DNA of 64,000 bases from Pseudomonas laurylsulfativorans (GTDB lineage Bacteria > Pseudomonadota > Gammaproteobacteria > Pseudomonadales > Pseudomonadaceae). The DNA lies in the NCBI RefSeq assembly GCF_002906155.1, contig NZ_MUJK01000002.1:372001-436000 (forward strand), given 5' to 3'. The translations under genes were made by a program, and so were the position numbers. Under the pieces are notes generated by a model. The model made no database searches. It was not told the DNA's origin and saw nothing but the letters and a program-made list of their open reading frames with translations. Shown one piece after another: positions 23,716 to 31,653 of the stretch (the first letter of the stretch is position 1; every line of letters begins with the position of its first letter).

Positions 23716-25092
23716 ATGTCGTTTACCCGTCGCCAAATCCTCGGTGGCCTGGCCGGTCTTGTTGTCGTTGGCGTGGGGGCCGGTGGTGCGTCGCGTTACT
23801 GGCTGGGCAAGATGGCCGACGCGGATGCCGGGCACGACTATGAGCTGATTGCCGCACCGCTGGATGTCGAACTGGTAGCGGGGCACAAGACACCGGCCTG
23901 GGCGTTCGGCCCCTCGGCGCCGGGCACCGAATTGCGCGTGCGCCAGGGTGAATGGCTGCGGGTGCGCTTCATCAACCACCTGCCGGTCGCCACCACCATT
24001 CACTGGCATGGCATTCGTCTGCCGCTGGAAATGGACGGTGTGCCTTACGTGTCACAATTGCCGGTGTTGCCCGGCGAGTACTTCGACTACAAATTCCGCG
24101 TTCCGGATGCCGGCAGCTACTGGTATCACCCGCATGTGAACAGCAGCGTAGAACTCGGCCGTGGCCTGGTTGGCCCGTTGATCATCGAGGAGCGCGAGCC
24201 AACTGGCTTCAAATACGAAAAGACCTTGAGCCTCAAGAGCTGGCATGTCGACGACGTCGGCAATTTCGTCGAGTTCAGCATTCCCCGTGAAGCGGCCCGT
24301 GGCGGTACGGCGGGGCGCCTGGCGACCATCAACGGTGTGCCGCAGGCAGTGATTGATTTGCCGGCGGGGCAGATCACCCGCGTGCGCATACTCAACCTCG
24401 ACAACACCCTGACCTATCGCCTGAACATTCCCGGTGTCGAAGCGCAGATCTATGCGCTGGACGGCAACCCCATCGAGCCGCGTCCACTCGGCAAAGAGTA
24501 CTGGCTCGGTCCGGGCATGCGCATTTGCCTGGCGATCAAGGCGCCAGCGGCCGGTGAGGAATTGTCCCTGCGCAACGGTCCGGTGCGCTTGGGCACCTTG
24601 CGTTCGGTGGCCAATACCGACGCGCCTACCGAGTGGCCTCCAGCACTGCCAGCCAACCCGATCGCCGAGCCAGACCTGGCCAATGCCGAGAAACTCAACT
24701 TCAATTTCGAATGGGTCGGCTCAGTGTCGGTCAACGTCGACAACGGCAAGCCGCCGAGCCTGTGGCAGATCAACGGCAAGGCCTGGGACATCACTGACAA
24801 GACCTGCGCCGACCGCCCGATTGCCAAGCTGGAGAAGGGCAAGAGCTACATTTTCGAATTGAAGAACATGACTCAATACCAGCATCCGATTCACCTGCAC
24901 GGCATGAGCTTCAAGGTCATCGCCTCGAACCGGCACAAGATCATTCCGTACTTCACCGACACCTACCTGCTGGGCAAGAACGAGCGCGCACAAGTGGCGC
25001 TGGTGGCGGATAACCCTGGTGTGTGGATGTTCCATTGCCATGTGATCGACCACATGGAAACCGGCCTGATGGCCGCCATCGAGGTGGTGTGA
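23716..25092 (+). CDS. cumA: Tat-exported multicopper oxidase, CumA-like
   Basis: A 458-residue periplasmic three-domain multicopper oxidase. It begins MSFTRRQILGGLAGL, a twin-arginine signal. All four copper motifs are visible: HWHGIRLP, YWYHPHVNSS, HPIHLHGMSF and WMFHCHVIDHMETG, so the type 1 and trinuclear sites look complete. It resembles CumA of P. putida, once linked to Mn(II) oxidation although other oxidases were later found to be responsible; its physiological substrate is uncertain. The ATG at 23716 follows GAGG. The stop overlaps the next start as TGATG, coupling it to tadA. This guaA-cumA-tadA order is typical of Pseudomonas. Confidence 0.9.
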   Translation: MSFTRRQILGGLAGLVVVGVGAGGASRYWLGKMADADAGHDYELIAAPLDVELVAGHKTPAWAFGPSAPGTELRVRQGEWLRVRFINHLPVATTIHWHGIRLPLEMDGVPYVSQLPVLPGEYFDYKFRVPDAGSYWYHPHVNSSVELGRGLVGPLIIEEREPTGFKYEKTLSLKSWHVDDVGNFVEFSIPREAARGGTAGRLATINGVPQAVIDLPAGQITRVRILNLDNTLTYRLNIPGVEAQIYALDGNPIEPRPLGKEYWLGPGMRICLAIKAPAAGEELSLRNGPVRLGTLRSVANTDAPTEWPPALPANPIAEPDLANAEKLNFNFEWVGSVSVNVDNGKPPSLWQINGKAWDITDKTCADRPIAKLEKGKSYIFELKNMTQYQHPIHLHGMSFKVIASNRHKIIPYFTDTYLLGKNERAQVALVADNPGVWMFHCHVIDHMETGLMAAIEVV

Positions 25093-25589
25093 TGCGTCAG
25101 ATTCGACCTGCCGCAATTATCGACCGTAGCCGTGATCGGGATTTCATGCGCGAAGCGCTGGCGCTGGCGGCTCAAGGTGCTGCCCTCGGCGAAGTGCCGG
25201 TGGGCGCGGTACTGGTGCAGGATGGGGAAATCATCGGTCGCGGTTTCAACTGCCCGATCAGTGGCAGCGACCCGAGCGCCCACGCCGAGATGGTCGCGAT
25301 CCGCGCCGCCGCCCAGGCCGTGAGCAACTACCGCCTGCCGGGCAGTACGCTGTACGTGACGCTGGAACCGTGCAGCATGTGCGCCGGGCTGATCGTGCAT
25401 TCTCGGATTGCGCGGGTGGTATACGGTGCGCTGGAGCCGAAGGCCGGGATCGTGCAGAGCCAGGGGCAATTCTTTACCCAGGGCTTTTTGAATCACCGGG
25501 TGTTGTATGAAGGCGGGGTGTTGGCGGAGGAGTGCGGGGCGGTGTTGAGCGAGTTCTTCAAGGCCCGGCGCGCCAAACCTTCAGACTGA
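25092..25589 (+). CDS. tadA: tRNA adenosine(34) deaminase TadA
   Basis: TadA converts A34 to inosine in the anticodon of tRNA-Arg(ACG) and is essential in most bacteria. The 165-residue protein shows the zinc deaminase signature: His64-Ala-Glu66 (PSAHAEMVAI) and Cys94/Cys97 in LEPCSMCAG. A preceding PVGAVLVQDGEIIGRGFN is also typical. The ATG overlaps the cumA stop codon by one base (TGATG). A reading from 25023 would extend inside cumA and is not supported. A REPIN separates it from the convergent cmoB. Confidence 0.96.
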   Translation: MRQIRPAAIIDRSRDRDFMREALALAAQGAALGEVPVGAVLVQDGEIIGRGFNCPISGSDPSAHAEMVAIRAAAQAVSNYRLPGSTLYVTLEPCSMCAGLIVHSRIARVVYGALEPKAGIVQSQGQFFTQGFLNHRVLYEGGVLAEECGAVLSEFFKARRAKPSD

Positions 25590-25600
25590 ACACCGACCCC

Positions 25601-25702
25601 CTGTAGGAGCGAGCCTGCTCGCGATGGTGGATAACGATAACGCGGGCTTTCTGAATGAACGCGGCGCTTTCAAGTCCATCGCGAGCAAGCTCGCTCCTAC
25701 AG
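25601..25702. repeat. REPIN, family B
   Basis: Arms CTGTAGGAGCGAGCCTGCTC / GAGCAAGCTCGCTCCTACAG between the convergent tadA and cmoB genes. The spacer holds GATAACGATAACGCGGG, the complement of the motif seen in the REPINs near purT, so this copy is in opposite orientation. Confidence 0.92.
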
Positions 25703-25720
25703 GGATCTCCATGGTTACAG

Positions 25721-26677
25721 CTATTTGCGGGCGACAATCACCGCACGCATCGGCGCCGGTAGCCCTTCAATCGTCTTGCTGTGATCTTCCGGATCGAGGA
25801 AGTCACTCAGCGACTGATACTTCATCCACTCCGTCCCGCGCTGTTCCTCGACCGTGGTGGTGCTCACATCAACGCACTTCACATCGGCGAACCCGGCACG
25901 GCGCAACCACAACTCCAGCGCCGGCACCGACGGCAGGAACCACACGTTGCGCATCTGCGCGTAGCGGTCTTCCGGCACCAGCACCTGATGTTTGTCGCCT
26001 TCGACCACCAGCGTCTCCAACACCAGCTCACCGCCCTTGACCAGGCAATCCTTCAGCGCCAGCAAATGCTCGATGGGCGAACGGCGGTGGTAGAACACAC
26101 CCATGGAAAATACCGTGTCGAAGCCTTCGAGGTTCGGCGGCAGGTCTTCGAAAGGGAAGGGCAGGTGCCAGGCATTTGGTTCGGACAGATAACGTTGCAC
26201 CGCCTGGAACTGGCAGAAGAACAGCCAGTTCGGATCGACACCGATCACGCTGTCGGCACCGGCGCCGAGCATGCGCCACATGTAATAGCCGTTACCGCAG
26301 CCGACATCGAGGATGCGTTTGCCTTTCAGGTCCAGGTGGGGAGAGACCCTCGACCACTTCCAGTCCGAGCGCCATTCGGTGTCGACGTGCACGCCGAACA
26401 GGTCGAACGGCCCCTTGCGCCATGGCGACAGGCCCATCAGCGCCGTGCGCATTTGCGCGCGGGTCTCGTCGCTGCAATCGGTGTCGAGCTTCAAGCCGTT
26501 GAGCAAATCGACTTCGCTCGGCTGGATCTGCGGCAGAGCGTCCAGCGCGCTTTGCCAGCGTTCCAGGTCGCCGTGGCCCTTCTCCATTTTCTTGTCGAGT
26601 TGCGCTTGCAGAGTGTTGGCCCAATCGGCCAGAGGGGTTCCGGCCAGTCGGCGGGCGAGGGGAGACAGATCAATCAT
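25721..26677 (-). CDS. cmoB: tRNA U34 carboxymethyltransferase CmoB
   Basis: CmoB transfers a carboxymethyl group from carboxy-SAM to 5-hydroxyuridine at the wobble base, giving cmo5U. The 318-residue protein has an N-terminal helical part ([13 protein letters not shown]) and a Rossmann methyltransferase domain with the nucleotide motif [15 protein letters not shown], then [15 protein letters not shown] and [14 protein letters not shown], all characteristic of CmoB. Its start overlaps the cmoA stop by four bases, so the two genes are coupled and act in sequence. Confidence 0.97.
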   Translation of the reverse strand: MIDLSPLARRLAGTPLADWANTLQAQLDKKMEKGHGDLERWQSALDALPQIQPSEVDLLNGLKLDTDCSDETRAQMRTALMGLSPWRKGPFDLFGVHVDTEWRSDWKWSRVSPHLDLKGKRILDVGCGNGYYMWRMLGAGADSVIGVDPNWLFFCQFQAVQRYLSEPNAWHLPFPFEDLPPNLEGFDTVFSMGVFYHRRSPIEHLLALKDCLVKGGELVLETLVVEGDKHQVLVPEDRYAQMRNVWFLPSVPALELWLRRAGFADVKCVDVSTTTVEEQRGTEWMKYQSLSDFLDPEDHSKTIEGLPAPMRAVIVARK

Positions 26678-27417
26678 GGCAAGGCAATCAACGAGGCAAA
26701 GTTAAGACACTGGAACCACGGCACGACTTTCGAGAATCCGGCGGCCAGCAGGCGTTCGCGGTGTTCTTCGAGGCTGTCGGGCTTCATGACGTTTTCGATG
26801 GCGCTGCGCTTCTGGGCGATTTCCAGTTCGCTGTAGCCGTTGGCGCGTTTGAAGGCGATGTGCAGATCGGTCAGCAGTGCGTGTTCCTGCTCGTCTTCGA
26901 AGCGCAGTTTTTCCGAGAGGATCAGGGCTCCGCCGGGCAACAACGACTGGCGGATGCGCGACAGCAATGCCGTGCGCTGGTCCGGGGCGATGAATTGCAG
27001 GGTGAAGTTCAGCGCGACCACCGAGGCCGGCTGGAACTCCAGGGCGAGGATGTCGCCCTCGATCACTTCGACCGGCAGCAACTCCTGGAACATCGAATCC
27101 TGACCGTTGAGGTACTCGCGGCAGCGTTCGACCATTGCCGCCGAGTTATCCACAGCGATCACCCGGCAACCGTCGGTGCGCACGTGGCGGCGCAGGGCCT
27201 GGGTCACGGCACCCAGCGACGAGCCCAGGTCGTAGAGCACGCTGCCCGGTTGGGCGAACTGCGCGGCGAGCACGCCGAGGTTTTCCACGATGGTCGGATA
27301 ACCCGGCACCGAGCGCTTGATCATGTCCGGGAACACCCGCACCACGTCCTCGTTAAAGGCGAAGTCAGGCACCTGGGCCAAAGGCTGGGCGAAAAGGCGA
27401 TCGGGTTCTTTGCTCAC
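26674..27417 (-). CDS. cmoA: Carboxy-SAM synthase CmoA
   Basis: CmoA converts SAM and prephenate to carboxy-S-adenosylmethionine, the donor used by CmoB. The 247-residue Rossmann protein shows [18 protein letters not shown] near the N-terminus and the SAM motif [16 protein letters not shown], plus LNFTLQFI. The GTG at 27417 (VSKEPDRLF) is taken as the start because it gives the family length and begins with the usual [12 protein letters not shown]. The upstream in-frame extension crosses a REPIN and is not credible. cmoB follows with a 4-base overlap. Confidence 0.96.
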   Translation of the reverse strand: MSKEPDRLFAQPLAQVPDFAFNEDVVRVFPDMIKRSVPGYPTIVENLGVLAAQFAQPGSVLYDLGSSLGAVTQALRRHVRTDGCRVIAVDNSAAMVERCREYLNGQDSMFQELLPVEVIEGDILALEFQPASVVALNFTLQFIAPDQRTALLSRIRQSLLPGGALILSEKLRFEDEQEHALLTDLHIAFKRANGYSELEIAQKRSAIENVMKPDSLEEHRERLLAAGFSKVVPWFQCLNFASLIALP

Positions 27418-27533
27418 GGCGGTTCCAGCGGTGTAGGTGGAAAAGGCCGGCATTTTAGCCAAGTTGGCGCGGGGATGCGCGGGTTGTCTGATAAAGCGGT
27501 GGGCTGATGCAGTTTGAATGCTGACAGGGCACT

Positions 27534-27667
27534 TGTGGCGAGGGGGCTTGCCCCCGTTCGGCGGCGTAGCTGCCGTAAATCTGGCTAGTCGGGTGTATCT
27601 GAAACTATTCGATTGAATGGTTTTGGGGCCGCTGCGCAGCCCAACGGGGGCAAGCCCCCTCGCCACA
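27534..27667. repeat. REPIN, family C (core GGGGGCTTGCCCCC)
   Basis: Arms TGTGGCGAGGGGGCTTGCCC and GGGCAAGCCCCCTCGCCACA enclose about 85 bases. It lies between the cmoA promoter region and the 3' end of the yhhN-like gene. This family matches the repeats that flank the RAYT gene at 54343. Confidence 0.92.
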
Positions 27668-27671
27668 GGGG

Positions 27672-28307
27672 TTAGCGTGATCTTTGGGAAAATGCCGACG
27701 CTGTGATCCCCCATTGCCCCAACCAGTAGCTGAGAATAATCACATAAGGCGCCGCATCGAACGGCACCACAAACCGGCTGATGCCAATCACACTGTCGGA
27801 GAACACAAAAGCCACCGCACCTGCCGCCGCCAACAGCGCCGAACGCTTGGGTACATCACTGCCGAGCCTTGCGAGCGCGCGCCAGAGCATGGCGCTGATC
27901 GCCAGCCCGTAGACGATCACCGGAACCAGCAATGGCCCCAGTCCATGACTGATCAGGATTCCCAGCAGCACGGCACCCACACTGAGGGCAACGATCAGCG
28001 GCAGGAGCGCCGGGCGCCGGCAATCGCTCAGGTAGGCTTTCAGATACGCCAGGTGGGCGACCAGAAAGGCGCCCAGGCCAAACACGAACAAGTCCCCCGG
28101 CCATGCCAACAACACGTCGCCGACCAGAGAGAAAATCAACCCTAGGCTGATCCAGCGCCGATACTCGCCTGGCGGTGCGTCATGCAGCCAGCCGAGCAGG
28201 GCCAGCACCGGCAACGGCTTGACCAGCAGGCACAGCAGGGAGGCATGTACGCTCACGCCATAAAGAAAGGTCACTGCGCCCATCAGCGCCAGAATCAGCC
28301 AGCCCAC
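27672..28307 (-). CDS. YhhN-family membrane protein
   Basis: A 211-residue inner-membrane protein with about seven or eight hydrophobic segments, matching the YhhN/TMEM86 family. The family includes animal lysoplasmalogenases; the bacterial function is not established. Family features are [23 protein letters not shown] with a conserved Asp, [30 protein letters not shown] and SYWLGQWGI. The GTG at 28307 begins two bases after the icp stop and follows GGTGA; the longer open frame upstream overlaps icp and is a shadow. The gene forms a small operon with icp. Confidence 0.82.
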   Translation of the reverse strand: MGWLILALMGAVTFLYGVSVHASLLCLLVKPLPVLALLGWLHDAPPGEYRRWISLGLIFSLVGDVLLAWPGDLFVFGLGAFLVAHLAYLKAYLSDCRRPALLPLIVALSVGAVLLGILISHGLGPLLVPVIVYGLAISAMLWRALARLGSDVPKRSALLAAAGAVAFVFSDSVIGISRFVVPFDAAPYVIILSYWLGQWGITASAFSQRSR

Positions 28308-28309
28308 GG

Positions 28310-28702
28310 TCAGTTCACCGAGATCGCGCAGTCGAACGAATCCACCGGCAACACTTCCGGCGCCCATGGCTGTTGCGAGGTCAGGCGCAAGCGTCCGGTA
28401 CCGGTCGCGAAGGCTTGAAAACGCCAGGTCGAGACCCCGGCTGAACCTACGATTCCGGCATCTTCCGGGTTTCGATAAACCTCTGGCCCCAGGGCGTGCA
28501 AGACCCCGCCGGCCGAATCCTGGATCGCCCAGCGATAGCCCGTGGTCGGATTGCTCGGCAGGGTCAGGATCAGGTTTTGCCCATTGCTGAGCTGCACCGG
28601 GCATTCGCTTTGTTTTTCCACGGTCACGTTGTGTGCAGGTTGCGTGGCGCACGCGGCCAGCAAGGCGAGGGCGAGGGGGGCAAACAGGCGAATGGGGGAC
28701 AT
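28310..28702 (-). CDS. icp: Chagasin-type cysteine peptidase inhibitor lipoprotein (I42)
   Basis: A 130-residue lipoprotein with a signal peptide ending LLAAC and a chagasin-like immunoglobulin fold. The peptidase-contact loops are visible as NPTTGYRW and, near the end, the QQPWAPE region; a central GSAGVSTWRF loop also fits. Such ICPs bind papain-family proteases tightly. The ATG at 28702 follows GGAG by 11 bases. It lies between the Lon-type gene and yhhN, the same neighbours as PA0778 (icp) in P. aeruginosa. Confidence 0.87.
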   Translation of the reverse strand: MSPIRLFAPLALALLAACATQPAHNVTVEKQSECPVQLSNGQNLILTLPSNPTTGYRWAIQDSAGGVLHALGPEVYRNPEDAGIVGSAGVSTWRFQAFATGTGRLRLTSQQPWAPEVLPVDSFDCAISVN

Positions 28703-28800
28703 AAGGTCAGTGGCTCCGGTGTTCACGACGAACGGCGAGCATAACCGAGATGCGACAAAGTGTGACAGTTACCGGAGGGGGCGGTGGCAGGGCTGACGCA

Positions 28801-28890
28801 ATCGCTGGCAAGCCAGCTCCTACAGGGTTCTGTGGTGAGCACAACCTGTGTGAACACCGCCGCCCCCCGTAGGAGCTGGCTTGCCAGCGA
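28801..28890. repeat. REPIN, family A
   Basis: Arms ATCGCTGGCAAGCCAGCTCC and GGAGCTGGCTTGCCAGCGAT about 50 bases apart, between the Lon-type gene and icp on the minus strand. Confidence 0.9.
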
Positions 28891-28918
28891 TAGCGCAGGT
28901 ACAGGCGCTACAAAGGCA

Positions 28919-31336
28919 TCAGAACAACACCTTCGCCACATCCGCAAAGCGCTTGGCAAAGTGCACGGTAATACCTTCCCTCAGATACTCCGGCAATTCC
29001 TCGAAACTGCCCCGGTTCGCCTCTGGCAGAATCAGCTCGAAAATCTTCTGTCGCCGCGCCGCAATCACCTTTTCCCGCACCCCGCCAATCGGCAGTACAT
29101 GCCCGGTCAACGTCAGTTCGCCAGTCATGGCCACGCCTTTTTTCGGCGGTTGATTGCGTGCCAGCGAGAGCAGGGCACTGGCCATGGTCACGCCGGCACT
29201 CGGGCCGTCTTTCGGCGTGGCGCCTTCCGGTACGTGCAGGTGCACGAAGGCTTCGTCGAAGAACTTCGGATCGCCGCCATAGGACTTCAAGTTCGAGCTG
29301 ACGTAGCTGTAGGCGATTTCCGCCGACTCTTTCATCACGTCGCCCAGTTGCCCGGTGAGCTTGAACCCACGGTTGAGGGTGTGGATGCGCGTGGCTTCGA
29401 TCGGCAGGGTTGCGCCGCCCATGCTGGTCCAGGCAAGGCCGGTGATCACACCGACACCCGACAGCACCTGCTCATTGCGGAACACCGGTTTGCCGAGGGA
29501 GGTTTCGAGGTCTTTCGGGCCGAGCTTGATCACGGCATTCGGGTCGTCGAGCAGTTTCATCACCGCTTTGCGCACCAGTTTGCCGAGGTTTTTTTCCAGC
29601 TGACGCACGCCGGCCTCACGGGCATAACCGTCGACCAACGCCTTGAGCGCGCTGTCGCTGATGCTCAGGCTGCCCTTGGACACGCCGGCTTTCTCAAGCT
29701 GCTTGGGCCACAGGTGACGCTTGGCGATGGCGACTTTTTCTTCGGTGATGTAACCCGACAGGCGAATCACTTCCATCCGGTCCAGCAGCGGGCCGGGAAT
29801 CGAATCGAGGGTGTTGGCGGTGCAGATGAACAGCACTTTCGACAGGTCCAGACGCAAGTCCAGATAGTGGTCGAGGAATTCGACGTTCTGCTCTGGATCG
29901 AGGGTTTCCAGGAGCGCCGAGGCCGGGTCGCCCTGGTAGCTCTGGCCCATTTTGTCGATCTCGTCGAGCATGATCACCGGGTTCATCACTTCGACGTCTT
30001 TCAACGCCTGCACCAGTTTGCCCGGCTGCGCGCCGATGTAGGTGCGGCGATGGCCCTTGATCTCGGCTTCGTCGCGCATGCCGCCAAGGCTAAAGCGATA
30101 GAACGGCCGGCCCAGGGATTCGGCGATGGACTTGCCGACGCTGGTCTTGCCCACGCCCGGCGGCCCTACCAGCAACACGATCGAACCGCTGATCTCGCCT
30201 TTATAGGCCCCGACCGCGAGGAATTCGAGGATGCGGTCCTTGATGTCGTCGAGGCCGGCGTGGTGCTTGTCCAGCACCTTGCGTGCGTGCTTGAGGTCGA
30301 GCTTGTCCTCGCCGTAGACGCCCCACGGCACCGAGGTCGCCCAGTCGAGGTAGTTGCGAGTGACCGCATACTCGGGCGAGCCGGTTTCGAGCACCGACAG
30401 CTTGTTCATTTCCTCTTCGATGCGTTTCTGCGCCTGGCTCGGCAGCACCTTGCCGGTCAGCCGTTGTTCGAACTGTTCGAGGTCGGCGCTGCGGTCGTCC
30501 TTGGTCAGCCCGAGCTCCTGCTGGATGACCTTGAGTTGTTCCTTCAGGAAGAACTCGCGCTGATGTTCGCCGATCTTTCGGTTAACTTCGGCGGAAATCT
30601 CTTTTTGCAGGCGTGCGACCTCGACTTCCTTGCGCAGCATCGGCAGGACTTTCTCCATGCGCTTGAGCATGGGCACGCAGTCGAGCACTTCCTGCAGCTC
30701 ACTACCGGTGGCCGAGGTGAGCGCGGCGGCGAAGTCGGTCAGCGGCGACGGATCGTTGGGGCTGAAGCGGTTGAGGTAGTTCTTCAGCTCTTCGCTGTAC
30801 AGCGGGTTGAGCGGCAGCAGTTCCTTGATCGCGTTGATCAGCGCCATGCCGTAGGCCTTGACCTCGTCAGTCGGCTCGGTGGGCTGGTGCGGGTATTCGA
30901 CTTCCACCAGGTACGGTGGGCGATGGTGCTTGAGCCAGGTCTTGATACGTACGCGGGTCAGGCCCTGGGCGACGAACTGCAGCTTGCCGTTTTCGCGGCT
31001 GGCGTGGTGCACCTTGACCAGGGTGCCGTAGAGCGGCAGGGCCGAGGTGTCGAAGTGGCGCGGGTCTTCCTGGGGCGTGTCCATGTAGAACAGGGCCAGG
31101 GAGTGGTGCTCGGACTTGGCCACCAGGTCGAGTGTCTCGGCCCACGGCTCTTCGTTGACGATGACCGGCAGGACCTGGGCCGGGAAGAACGGTCGGTTGT
31201 GGATCGGGATGATGTAGACCTTGTCCGGCAGATTCTGGCCGGGCAGGGCCAGGCCTTTGCCGGGTTTGTGGTGCGGGGCATTTTCCGGGTCGGCGTATTC
31301 GCTCGGGTCTTCGGGGAATTCCTGCTGGTCGCTCAT
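28919..31336 (-). CDS. asrA: Second ATP-dependent Lon-family protease (AsrA type)
   Basis: An 805-residue cytoplasmic AAA+ serine protease. Domain order is a Lon N-terminal substrate domain, a coiled-coil linker, the ATPase with Walker A GPPGVGKTS (Lys397) and MLDEIDKMG, then the protease domain with catalytic Ser713 in KDGPSAG and a downstream Lys in REKVIAARR. It differs from canonical Lon in its acidic N-terminal extension and sequence. P. aeruginosa AsrA (PA0779), a Lon paralogue reported to influence heat-shock and aminoglycoside responses, has the same icp neighbour, so that identity is likely. The main lon gene is not in this window. Confidence 0.88.
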   Translation of the reverse strand: MSDQQEFPEDPSEYADPENAPHHKPGKGLALPGQNLPDKVYIIPIHNRPFFPAQVLPVIVNEEPWAETLDLVAKSEHHSLALFYMDTPQEDPRHFDTSALPLYGTLVKVHHASRENGKLQFVAQGLTRVRIKTWLKHHRPPYLVEVEYPHQPTEPTDEVKAYGMALINAIKELLPLNPLYSEELKNYLNRFSPNDPSPLTDFAAALTSATGSELQEVLDCVPMLKRMEKVLPMLRKEVEVARLQKEISAEVNRKIGEHQREFFLKEQLKVIQQELGLTKDDRSADLEQFEQRLTGKVLPSQAQKRIEEEMNKLSVLETGSPEYAVTRNYLDWATSVPWGVYGEDKLDLKHARKVLDKHHAGLDDIKDRILEFLAVGAYKGEISGSIVLLVGPPGVGKTSVGKSIAESLGRPFYRFSLGGMRDEAEIKGHRRTYIGAQPGKLVQALKDVEVMNPVIMLDEIDKMGQSYQGDPASALLETLDPEQNVEFLDHYLDLRLDLSKVLFICTANTLDSIPGPLLDRMEVIRLSGYITEEKVAIAKRHLWPKQLEKAGVSKGSLSISDSALKALVDGYAREAGVRQLEKNLGKLVRKAVMKLLDDPNAVIKLGPKDLETSLGKPVFRNEQVLSGVGVITGLAWTSMGGATLPIEATRIHTLNRGFKLTGQLGDVMKESAEIAYSYVSSNLKSYGGDPKFFDEAFVHLHVPEGATPKDGPSAGVTMASALLSLARNQPPKKGVAMTGELTLTGHVLPIGGVREKVIAARRQKIFELILPEANRGSFEELPEYLREGITVHFAKRFADVAKVLF

Positions 31337-31477
31337 GGGGGCACCTGCGCAATGGGTATGGGTCTTAGATGGGGCAGGTTGGCGGTGGTTTCAACGGTCA
31401 TTTTCTGCAACGGGGTGTTTCGCAGACGTGTTCAGCGCAGAGACAGGTTAGCTGGATTTGGGCACGACGCGTTCAAC

Positions 31478-31566
31478 TGTGGGAGCGAGCCTGCTCGCGA
31501 AAGCGGTGTGTCAGACACATTTTCATCGACTGGCATGGCCTCTTCGCGAGCAGGCTCGCTCCCACA
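31478..31566. repeat. REPIN, family B
   Basis: Arms TGTGGGAGCGAGCCTGCTCG and CGAGCAGGCTCGCTCCCACA, in the 317-bp gap between gcd and the Lon-type gene. The rest of the gap holds the gcd terminator and presumably the protease promoter, for which no clear consensus boxes were seen. Confidence 0.92.
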
Positions 31567-31600
31567 GGAGGGCGGGGGCGTATTGAAATCTGCGGCCACA

Positions 31601-31640
31601 AAAAAAGGCGACGCCTATGAGGGCGTCGCCTTTGTTTTTG
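31601..31640 (-). terminator. Rho-independent terminator after gcd
   Basis: AGGCGACGCC and GGCGTCGCCT form a 10-bp stem with a short loop. On the gcd strand a run of T follows the stem; T residues also flank the other side, so it may work in both directions. Confidence 0.88.
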
Positions 31641-31653
31641 CTGCCGCTAAAAC

